Assembly: GCA_964036275.1 (NCBI GenBank)
Contig: OZ038433.1
Span: forward strand, 10,085,048 to 10,149,047
Direction of reading: 5' to 3'
DNA from: Litoditis marina
Taxonomy: Eukaryota > Nematoda > Chromadorea > Rhabditida > Rhabditidae
DNA: 64,000 nt
Shown here: piece after piece, positions 56,070 to 64,000 of the stretch
How the letters are laid out: each line of letters opens with the position of its first letter
Numbering within the stretch: position 1 is the first letter of the stretch
Translations under genes and position numbers: made by a program
The notes under the pieces: model-generated
Databases searched by the model: none
What the model saw: the letters and a program-made list of their open reading frames with translations, nothing else
Told to the model about the DNA's origin: nothing

Positions 56070-56272
56070 ATATAGTGAGTGCCAAATTTATGAATTTCTG
56101 TCTTTCGCCAGAATCGAACCTGCGAGCAAAAGATTCGTATCAGGGCGCTCACCACTGCGCTAATAGAGCATATAACGAGCAAGCTTTGGAATCAAAGATA
56201 TGTGTGCGTACACAGCGAAAAGTGAGATATACAGTACCCTCCGCCTCTCCGTTGGCAACGACTATATCGCCC
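56070..56272 (-). repeat. tRNA-derived SINE-like element, full copy
   Basis: Read on the minus strand it has TAGTGGTGAGCGCCCT-like A-box and GGTTCGATTCTGGC B-box sequences. It is bounded by TATAGTGAGTGCC and CAACGACTATA and matches 17857-18050. Confidence 0.65.
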
Positions 56273-56419
56273 GTACTTCTGCAAACAACCCGTGCTTTTC
56301 TCTTATATCTAAATCTCGCCATAAAACCACACTTTATAAGAAAGAGTATTAATCTTTCATGATAGTATATCCATACACTAACGTATATAACTTTTGTAAT
56401 GTGTTTGTCAAGACTCAGT

Positions 56420-57052
56420 AGGGTGGTTCAGGAATTGAATTGAATTGGAATTGGAATTGAAAAGAATTTAAAACCAGTTCCAAAGAATTGAATTGAATTG
56501 GTTTTTTATGTACAACCAATTCCAAAGAATTGAATTGAATTGGTTTTTGTGTAAAACCAATTCCTTAGAATCGAATTGAATTGTTTTTTTTTGAAATCCA
56601 GAAAAATTAGAATTGAATTGAATTGGTTTTTTGAATATCAGCAATGATATTTGGAATTGGTTTTGGAATTGTTTTTTTTCAGCGTGGGGAAATTGTTTGT
56701 TTTCTGCTATGTTCTATCCAATCTCAAGGCGGTAGTAGTGTTAATAAACACAAAAACTGTGTTATGAGCCGAATTGACAGAAAACTGCATCTAGAATTGA
56801 AATTGGAATTGATTTTTTTGAGAATTGGTCGGAATTGGTAGGAATTGAATTGAATTGAGTTGGTTTTTTGGCGCCGGAAAAGAATTGGAATTGAAATTCG
56901 GATATTTTTTGAGAATTGGTTGGAATTGGAATTGAATTGAATTGGTTTTGCGCCATCGGAAAAGAATTGGAATTGAAATTCTGAGATTTTTTGAGAATTG
57001 GTTGGAATTGGAATTGAACTGAATTGGTTTTTCGGAATTGGTTAACCACTCT
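56420..57052. mobile_element. TIR element filled with GAATTGAATTGG repeats (633 bp)
   Basis: The ends are AGGGTGGTTCAGG and GGTTAACCACTCT; the interior is largely AATTG-based tandem sequence. The 10-bp AAGACTCAGT directly repeats on both sides (ending 56419; starting 57053), a clear target-site duplication. The termini resemble the AGGGTTGTTAA ends of the TCGAG-filled elements. Confidence 0.8.
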
Positions 57053-57287
57053 AAGACTCAGTCTTCCATATTTTTCATCCGATATATGACTATCAACAAT
57101 TCAACGCGTTCTTACATGCACTTTTGTTCATAGAATAACCAAAACGCTCATTATTGTTGAAACCCACCCACTGTGCATAAATTATCAACGTTGTTATACT
57201 TCCACTATCATTTTGTAGTGGTCTTTGACGGATTTTTTTGTAATTTTATTTTAAGAAGGTTTTTTTTGTAGTTTTATCGCAAAATCT

Positions 57288-57390
57288 GATATACTCGTCC
57301 ATCTTTAAAAGTCCATATTTTCTTGTTTTCTAATTTAATAGGAATTTGAAAAATGGTCTTTTAAAGAAGAACGAGTATATCTTTCGCTCA
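57288..57390. mobile_element. Small palindrome upstream of gene 5
   Basis: GATATACTCGTCCATCTTTA faces TTTAAAGAAGAACGAGTATATC. Confidence 0.65.
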
Positions 57391-57501
57391 AAATTGGTAT
57401 CCTACTTGTTTGTGATATCGGTCGAATAATGCATTCGATCCGCACTTTTTTTGATAAATTTTCATGAGGATTGAAGTTTTCTATGTGTTTTGTCTCATCA
57501 C

Positions 57502-57680
57502 AGTACGTATGCTGGAAGATCACCTTCATCCCGGCCTCTTCATCCCATCCTGCGTCTCTCGCTCTGCCCCACTATTTCTTGTCTCTTACGTCCCGGCGGG
57601 ATGTAAGAGCAGAGAAATAGCGTACGTTTGAGGAGACGCGGGATGGGATGAAAGTGCCGGGATCTTCTAGTTTACATACT
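57502..57680. mobile_element. CAG-flanked palindromic MITE in the gene 5 leader acceptor
   Basis: AGTACGTATGCTGGAAGATC faces GATCTTCTAGTTTACATACT, preceded by CTCATCAC and followed by CAGATCCACC. Genes 3 and 4 read CATCAGATC at this position without an insert, so the element entered the CAG of the presumed trans-splice acceptor. Confidence 0.8.
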
Positions 57681-57742
57681 CAGATCCACCCTTCTGTTAA
57701 AATCCATACATCACGTACATAATCTTGATTCAGTTGTTGTTG

Positions 57743-58983
57743 ATGTACTTCTATATGCATAATGAATTATTATTATTTTTCTTTCCCTGGTATGTTGGGT
57801 TTTCCGTCTTCATCTGCGTCTCTCACCTGCTTTCTCTCTCGTGCGCTTCTACCTCCGACGGAACCATCACCACATCTGCTACCGGTCAGTTTCTCAGTGT
57901 TCTAGTTTTCAGTTACTTATTTGTTCGTTTATTTGCAGCATGTGATATACAAGAGAACAAGTGAAATAATGACGAAACGATAATGAAATAATGACGAAAC
58001 GAAAACATACCAACACGGAGATTTGGTCACACCCTATTGGGAGTATACTGTACTAGGAGTATACTGTATTATGTGGCGTGGACGGTATGTAGCTCAAAAA
58101 CTGAACAATTCGAGAACTCGGTTCACAAACCTAGTAGGAAGTCTTTTAAAATTACTTGTTCTGGTCAGAGCGGAAAGAACCTGGTATAAATCTCATGGTT
58201 TTTGAAAAAAAAAGTTACATCAAACATACTGCACTAGTTCGTGCGGTAATGAAAGAGACTATAACCGCACTCATACTTAGACTTCATCACTTTAATCATA
58301 CTTCGAAACACACAGTTCCCGGGGGGATTTATATTCTTATATTTATAGTGCCAATCCTGTGTGACGTGGACGGTTCAACGGTTCTGAATATAAGTCCGGG
58401 AGCAACTGACTTTAAATCGATAGTTCATGACACGTCCGTAGACACAACCACAAAGACATTCACTTGCTCAGGACCAGCTGTCAACAGCATTGTGGTTATA
58501 TCGGTAGGTCATTGTGTGCTGTGTCTCTGGTTTTACACACTATGTCGTATGACCTATCATGACCTACGTTTCGGTAGGTCAGAACACGGACTCACCGGCG
58601 TCAATACCTCATTTATCATGTGGTAGGTGTCCCAAACCGCGTAGGAATCCTTCCAACCTCATGAAAAACTCATATACGTTTCTCATGTGAATCTCATGAA
58701 CCCCTCATGACCTACACGTAAACTCCTAGTGTTGTAGCATAGCACTCAAGTGACTCTCGTGAGAAGTTCTCATGAGGTATCTCATGAGGTTTTTGACGGC
58801 TTGCTACGGTGCCAATAGGACTGAAAAAGAATATACCCTGAGTACTTTCAGTTCAACAAGGACAATAACGGTGTCGTGCAGGACCGTGGCACGGTGGCGA
58901 CTACTTTGAAGTGTGGCGCCCACGGGATGTGGCAGCTACAAGGCATAAATATCACAGAGGTGGAATGTCAAGTGTTCGCGTGA
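57743..58983 (+). CDS. Gene 5: small secreted protein with one C6/DUF281-like domain, altered start
   Basis: Exons 57743-57884, 58349-58503 and 58852-58983 join in phase to 142 residues. The family start ATG (57792) is out of frame because one base is missing relative to the gene 3 vestigial leader. I therefore start at the in-frame ATG 57743 (or 57755), giving MYFYMHNELLLFFFPWYVGF before the conserved CVSHLLSLSCAS. A GATTCAG acceptor lies 9 nt upstream of 57743. The domain has CDVDGSTV, FTCSGP, LKCGAHGMWQL and VECQVFA before the stop, so the mature part looks intact. It may be a working gene with a rescued leader or an early pseudogene. Confidence 0.7.
58640..58812. mobile_element. CTCATGAG-rich GTAGCAA-type MITE in gene 5 intron 2
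   Basis: CGCGTAGGAATCC on the left and GGCTTGCTACGGTGCC on the right, with repeated CTCATGA motifs. It ends about 40 bp before the last exon. Confidence 0.6.
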
Positions 58984-59707
58984 AACATAGATTCAATGAG
59001 TATATATTTACCTCGATGTTAAGTGATTTATTCCAACAAAATATATTTGTGCCACTTAGACGTTTTGGATGGTATAGCTGTAGTAAGCTCAGTAAAGCTT
59101 TGCTTTGGAGTACACTTTTTAATGAGCACGTTACTATAACTGGTTACCTTGATGTTTTTTTGATAACTCTTAAGTCATTACGATGTAACGCGTGTGAAAT
59201 ACCTTCACGATTCTCTTGTTGAATAGACAGGTTATTTCAACTTTGGTGAAATTTTTATTCTTGAGGTATTTTTAATTTCCAATCTTTTCGGATCATTCGA
59301 ATAGAGAAAAAGTTGAAAGCTAAACAGGGAATATTGTTGTCTACTCCGAGAATTCGCACCTCTGCTATAGTAAAACTTCTTGTTCTGAAGTTTTTCAAAC
59401 TCACTGGAGACTAGCAACTAATTTTGAGACTTCTTTAATCTTTTTTCTCCCGTATTTTTCCTCCTGTTTACCGTATGTGTGTATGTAAATGAAGAAAAAA
59501 GATAGATCTAACAATTTTTTGATTATTCTGGTTTTATGGTGGTAGGGGTTCTGCTGATATGCGTATGCCTGGAAAAAACTGTACAAAGTTACAAACATTT
59601 TCTTGATGAAAAATACCAGAACTTCATTGATTATTTTGATTGTTTCGGTTGTAGTGGATTTATTGATTTGCCTTGTAAAAACAAAAAACTTTTCAAACAC
59701 AAACACT
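58984..59707. other. Gene 5 / gene 6 convergent 3' region
   Basis: Includes decayed duplicates of the gene 6 tail: the minus strand at about 59620-59655 reads AACCGAAACAATCAAAATAA, parallel to the true tail at 59715-59750. No other gene is seen. Confidence 0.5.
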
Positions 59708-61364
59708 TTATTGATTATTCTGGTTGTTTCGGTTGAAGTGGTTCTGTTGGTTGTGTTGATTATCCTGATTCGGGTTGTTTCCCCATGCGAAATAGTCGCG
59801 CAGTTTATCACGGTTCACACGCTCGTTCACTGCCTGAAATTGTATTCATGTTCTATGTTGTAAATTTTTAAAAGTTATTTAGAGTCTATTCAAACTGCCA
59901 ACTTACCTTCTTCCCAACTCGATCAAATTGCACTAGATGAAATAAATTCATCGAACTTTGGTGAACAACCAGCGTGATCAAACTACAAAGACAGCAAAAT
60001 AGAGCAACATACACCGTACGGGCTTGCTTCGAGACGAGCGAACCCAATAGGTACACTTGCTGTCTAATACTTTTTTGTGAATCATTCTTACAAGTACATA
60101 ATATCGATATCAACCGTAGATGGACTGTCCGTAGAGGGGGTGGAGATAGGCATAGGTGAGCTTTGTTAACAGCTCATGCGGTCCGCCAGACAGATACCGC
60201 GGCGAGCGGGGATCGAACCCGGGTCTGTGGAGCGACAGCCGAACGCTAACCACTTGACCACTCGGCCCTACTGAACTACTTGTCTGTTTTCTCCCAGTTG
60301 ATCGCTGAACTGAACTGCCGTCATATATCCCATTGGGTACTTCTCCAGGTCCCTTTTTAAGTGCTTCTCTAAGTCCCCAAGGTTATTTCTGAGACAAAGT
60401 TGATCGTAGTTCGCGCTCGACTGTCGCTCCACACTCCTGGGTTCGATTTCCGCTAAACTCTGGTACTTCTCCAGGTCCCATTCTGGTACCTCTTATCTAT
60501 TTTTGGTATATTATATTATATTATGATTGATTTTATTATACTACTCACTCGTTCATAAGACTGTCTGTTCTCTCCCAGTTGATCCCTGAACTGATCTGCC
60601 GTCATGTCTCCATTCTGGTACTCTTCCAATGCCGCGTCATCCTTCAATTGGAACACGTAGTCAAGGTCAGCGTTTGATCGCCGGACGCGAGCGACAGGCG
60701 CCTGGAAATGTTAGTAAATCGGTACTTTAATCAAAATTCGATCAAAACTTTTTCCGTTCCCTTTTTTTCAGTTTAGACAACCAGCTGTAAATATGCTGTA
60801 ATTTATCTCAGTGTCACTAACAGTCAGCACTGCGGCATTGTTAAAGTAGGACGATTATGTGGACCAATACCGACGCTTCGGTCCTTTAAACTGCAATTGA
60901 AAACTGTATTACGGTTTAAAGGACCGAATCGTTGCGATTGGACCACATAATCGTCCTTCTTTAAGTCGACAAACGCAAGCGACTCCTGGCTGCAAGTGGA
61001 GAAGAATCGATACTCCAATTATAATTTTACTCGTTCTACCGTTTTTTTAGTTTGACCACAGTCTAAATGTGACAGGGTTCAAGTATCTTGAGTTCGAGCA
61101 GAACGGTTCACTTTATGTCTGGATTTCATTTTGCTTCATTCATAACTATTCTAGTTTCCAGTTCGCGACAATATCTGCAACTCATAAGATGTTGCGGGAC
61201 ATTCTATTAATGGTTATCATTAGACTTACAGCATTCATGGTTTGCGAAGTGTCTCTCTTCTGTACGTAGTGGGGCACCTGCACCTGACCGTTGTTATGGA
61301 ATCGAATCAGAGGGAGACCGTTGGACACAGCGACAAACAGCAGACACAGTACTGTGGTCCGCAT
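59708..61364 (-). CDS. Gene 6: 125-residue secreted protein with Asn/Gln-rich C-terminus
   Basis: Three minus-strand exons, 61364-61266, 60701-60549 and 59833-59708, all join in phase 0. Exon 1 gives a signal peptide (MRTTVLCLLFVAVSNGLPLI). Exon 2 is 51 charged residues with VRRSNADLDY and EEYQNGDMTADQFRDQLG. Exon 3 starts AVNERVNRDKLRDYFAWG and ends in an N/Q/H-rich tail (PNQDNQHNQQNHFNRN) before TAA. An ATTCAG acceptor one base before the ATG suggests trans-splicing. AATAAA overlaps the stop (59707-59712). There are no Cys after the signal peptide. It is unrelated to the C6-like cluster and I do not recognise a family. VRRS could be a dibasic processing site. Confidence 0.85.
60200..60275 (-). 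repeat. tRNA-derived SINE-like copy in gene 6 intron 2
   Basis: GGCCGAGTGGTCAAGTGG (A-box) and CCCGGGTTCGATCCCCG (B-box) are intact, but a full cloverleaf is not formed. A related fragment lies in gene 1 intron 3. Confidence 0.55.
60276..60350 (-). pseudogene. Duplicated fragment of gene 6 exon 2
   Basis: The minus strand encodes GYMTAVQFSDQLGENRQ, paralogous to exon 2 DMTADQFRDQLGENRQ. It then reaches a stop next to the SINE-like copy. It lies in intron 2 and lacks a clear acceptor and donor, so it is probably a dead exon duplicate. Confidence 0.55.
60841..60964. mobile_element. TTAA-flanked MITE in gene 6 intron 1
   Basis: TTAAAGTAGGACGATTATG faces ATAATCGTCCTTCTTTAA; 124 bp including TTAA at both ends. 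Confidence 0.8.
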
Positions 61365-61458
61365 CCTGAATGTGATCACTGTGTTGTACACGACGAATTG
61401 GTATTATGAATAACACTCACAATGCTTAGTCAAGGTTCGAATTCTTCTGCAGAGGTAA

Positions 61459-61485
61459 TCACGTGAAAAGGTTCTGGTCACGTGA
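61459..61485. promoter_or_regulatory. Paired TCACGTGA boxes upstream of gene 6
   Basis: Two identical 8-bp palindromes, 61459-61466 and 61478-61485, lie about 95-120 bp upstream of the gene 6 ATG, spaced 19 bp start to start. TCACGTGA is an extended E-box of the kind bound by TFEB/HLH-30-type bHLH factors (established motif knowledge). Regulation of gene 6 by it is inference. Confidence 0.5.
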
Positions 61486-61830
61486 ATGAGCTTTTCTGCT
61501 GGTTTTATAATAAGAACATGCAATTTAAAGCGATCGCTTGCAGAACAGGTGAGCTAATTCGGGAAAAGTTCAGAGAATAACGTAAAATGTTGGACGGACT
61601 GCGGAAATTTAACTCGACTCATACTGTAGAGGATAACGTAGGCACGAATAACACTATACCGCCATTCAAACTGAGCTTCATTACCAAACAAGCTAAAACA
61701 CACTATAGATGAATTTGGATGAAAGAGAGAAAGTTGGGCTACCCAAGTCGTCTGTGAACTTCATCAGGATTAGATTACTGTGCTATTTATACGGTTTGAA
61801 TATTTGTTTTGGCGCCATTTCTCTGCTAAG

Positions 61831-62031
61831 ATGATAATGAAGCCTGTGCAAATAGAAGTGGAAAGGGCACGAGGTTTCTTCTATTTGAGTTTTGGAGGTG
61901 AAAAGTTGAGAGAGAAAGTTCAAATAATATTTGATGGCGACGAAATGAAGCAAAATTTAGCAAACTTTGATTCATGTACTCTGTTTCACGAGCTCTATAC
62001 AATACCAGGTTACAAGCACATGTTGACTTGA
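61831..62031 (+). CDS. Unrecognised 66-residue ORF
   Basis: The frame MIMKPVQIEVERARGFFYLS continues with FGGEKLREKVQIIFDGDEM and ends HMLT-stop. It looks like globular protein, with alternating hydrophobic and charged residues and no repeats. The frame extends upstream to 61780 without an ATG, so it could be a terminal exon. There is no clear acceptor or signal peptide. Confidence 0.25.
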   Translation: MIMKPVQIEVERARGFFYLSFGGEKLREKVQIIFDGDEMKQNLANFDSCTLFHELYTIPGYKHMLT

Positions 62032-62422
62032 GTGAAATAGCCTATTTTATATTTCTTTACTCTCCTATTTTCGGAAGAGAAACAGTTTGCTCATGAAACT
62101 GAATATTCTCGTTCATATGAGAAAAACTAGCAATCAAAGAATCGTATAGGTTTCGTACTTTTCAAATGTTCTAAAGTGAAACATTATTTAAATTGTTTAT
62201 TTCTTCATTGAAATTGGGTTCTATGTTTTAGTTGACGTTAATAAAACTTCTTGAATGTGCTGAATACGCGAATCTAGACAGGTTGGCAAGAGTTGATTGG
62301 TCCTTTCTGAATAGAAACATTCGGAACCTCCTCCAGAATCTTCGCGGCTCCGTCTGGCATCCTGGAACACACGTTTCGATAAGGCAGACCAACTCACAGA
62401 GTTCTACGTTGCACTCCTCAGA

Positions 62423-62577
62423 CAATTCTCAGCCAATTGGCCAGCCACTTTTTCATTGGCTGAACGAGAGAGTGTGCAGGTCAGAGAGACCCAGATGTCT
62501 GCGGCCTCATTGACCTGCACACTATCTCGCTTTTGTAGCTGGCCAATCGAAGAAAATCGGCGCCAATCGTTCTGAGT
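62423..62577. repeat. Palindromic dispersed element (GAGAGAGTGTGCAGGTC family)
   Basis: ACGAGAGAGTGTGCAGGTC faces GACCTGCACACTATCTCGC, with the shared end ATCGGCGCCAAT. It is the best-preserved of three copies. Confidence 0.7.
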
Positions 62578-62664
62578 CCTCACACATAATGCGTTTTGAT
62601 TTCTGATTACAACGGATCGGGATCAAACTACAAACACAGAGGAAGAGGGTAACACACCTCATAA

Positions 62665-62898
62665 TATAGTTTGTTTCACCGACTTATATCCCTCTACAGT
62701 ATTACTCTCAAACTTGCAGGTAAACGTTTGGTATGTTGACGTTTTTGTTCTCCAAATTTTCTCCAAATGTCTTCTTCATTTTTAGTACTACACGTTTTGA
62801 AAGATTGAGACCAAATTAATGAATCGTTCATTAAAAAACACCTCTTGAATATTTGACGGATTACTGTAGAGGAACATCGATTGGTGAAAGAGATTATA
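62665..62898. mobile_element. TATA-flanked MITE, family 1
   Basis: TATAGTTTGTTTCACCGAC ... GATTGGTGAAAGAGATTATA, with the inner GGATTACTGTAGAGG arm. Confidence 0.75.
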
Positions 62899-63287
62899 TG
62901 ATGAGCTATATTATGGGCTCGATTTGAGAAAGGCCCCCTATTGTGAGTACTTGTCAGCATGTTAGTCTCACGTAACCTCTGATTATCGTTCAACGTTCGA
63001 TTCCTCTTCGAGTAGAGGAATCTCTTGTCATCTTGACAATCAATCACATGACCGCGATTGGTAATCATGACTCACACTTTTACTTTATACTTTTGTTGTT
63101 TGTGAATTCATAAACTTATGTCTTCTTCGTGTTCTGTTTCACCCCCTTCAAACATCCCATTCTATGGGCCTAACACTCAATTCTATCCAACAATTCGGCA
63201 CACTAATCCATGCATTTTGGAAAAAACGGAACGAAAGAAAACAAAGGAGTCCACAGCATGTGAAGTAATTTCTCAATATCCGAATAA
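62899..63287. other. Intergenic, nothing recognised
   Basis: The minus frames that cross here run through the adjacent MITEs and have no independent support. Confidence 0.35.
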
Positions 63288-63411
63288 TTAAAGCAGGACG
63301 ATTATGTGGACCAATCCCGTGTCCACGATCCTTTAAACTGCAATGGAACAATGTATTGCAGTTTAAAGGACTGAAGCGTGGCGATTGGACCGCATAATCG
63401 TCCTTCTTCAA
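63288..63411. mobile_element. TTAA-flanked MITE
   Basis: TTAAAGCAGGACGATTATG faces GCATAATCGTCCTTCTTCAA; the right TTAA is mutated to TCAA. Confidence 0.75.
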
Positions 63412-63589
63412 TATTATCGTACCATTTGAGTGCGAGGGCCAGGTTACAATTGTCTTGAGTACATATACAGTTTCCCGTCTGGACTCCAGCCTGGAAAAGA
63501 TAAAATATATTTTACAACCGAAAATGATTTCGAACAATTATGATCTGATGAAGAGACAGGGAAAACTGCAATCAGTCGGTAATGGGTGG

Positions 63590-64000
63590 AAAATAGAGAG
63601 AGAAAGAGAGGGAAAAGGAGATATAGAGAGATATAAATAGGAACAGCGAGACAGAGGACAGAAAAATGAAAAAAGAGAGGGAGGGAGGAGAGAGAGAGAG
63701 TGACAGAGAGAGAAAGAATGAGAGAGTGGGAGAGAGAGACAGAGACAGGGGACAGAAAAAGAATGAGAGAGAGAAAGAAAGAGAGAGGGGGGACAGAGAG
63801 AGAGACAGAGAGAGAAAGAATGAGAGAGTGGGAGAGAGAAACAAAGACAGGGGACAGAAAAAGAATGAGAGAGAGAAAGAAAGAGAGAGGGGGGACAGAG
63901 AGAGAGACAGAGAGAGAAAGAATGAGAGAGTGGGAGAGAGAAACAAAGACAGGGGACAGAAAAAGAATGAGAGAGAGAAAGAAAGAGAGAGGGGGGACAG
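63590..64000. repeat. GA-rich minisatellite, 102-bp period
   Basis: GGACAGAAAAAGAATGAGAG recurs with exact 102-bp spacing (GACAG at 63751, 63853 and 63955) within a GA-rich tract that runs off the window. The plus strand is almost pure purine. Its 124-codon minus frame of Ser/Leu/Phe repeats is an artefact. Confidence 0.9.

Noticed and set aside
56762..57049. 95-codon minus ORF rich in Asn, Gln and Phe
   Set aside because: Translation of the AATTG-filled transposable element.
63572..63946. 124-codon minus ORF rich in Ser, Leu and Phe
   Set aside because: Translation of the GA-rich minisatellite.

Overview
This window is nuclear DNA of a nematode, most likely Caenorhabditis or a close relative. 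The grounds are AT-rich sequence, introns ending in TTTCAG/TTCCAG, splice acceptors 1-14 nt before start codons (as expected for spliced-leader trans-splicing), very dense short inverted-repeat elements, and a family of secreted four-cysteine domains that resembles the nematode C6 (PF01681)/DUF281 class. There is no bacterial, CRISPR or prophage content. All gene models are spliced and were assembled by eye from splice sites, reading phase and paralogue comparison.

The core is a plus-strand cluster of five paralogues. Each has a signal-peptide leader exon (phase 1 out), in some a Thr/Ala-rich linker exon, and one or more domains built from two exons: a 155-nt exon (B, phase 1 to 0, first two Cys) and a 129-169-nt exon (C, phase 0 to 1 or stop, last two Cys). 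Gene 1 (5.4-7.2 kb), gene 2 (9.2-11.8 kb), gene 4 (50.7-55.6 kb) and gene 5 (57.7-59.0 kb) have one domain each. Gene 3 (15.6-43.7 kb) is a giant: 45 predicted exons, 21 domains and about 2,274 residues, all phases closing. Its last 18 domains come from a nearly perfect tandem array of about 923-bp units carrying one C and one B exon. Only the final C exon has a stop codon. The array shows a three-unit (2,770 bp) higher-order duplication, carries the same fossil MITE in every unit after the first, and is interrupted once by a 1.28-kb inverted-repeat transposon.

On the minus strand, gene 6 (59.7-61.4 kb) is a three-exon gene for a 125-residue secreted protein with an Asn/Gln-rich tail and two TCACGTGA boxes about 100 bp upstream. 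At the left edge (565-666) is a signal-peptide exon of another gene. An unrecognised minus-strand ORF lies at 46.0-46.4 kb and a weaker plus-strand one at 61.8-62.0 kb.

The rest is mostly repeats: several MITE families (TTAA-flanked, TATA-flanked, CAG-flanked palindromes, GGCGTAGCAA-ended), tRNA-derived SINE-like copies, elements filled with simple sequence and flanked by 9-10 bp target duplications, a 2.57-kb TIR element in a gene 3 intron, a long inverted repeat in gene 4, and a 102-bp GA-rich minisatellite at the right edge. MITEs have shaped the genes: one sits in the presumed trans-splice acceptor of gene 5, one directly follows the donor of the left-edge exon, and one was amplified with the gene 3 array.
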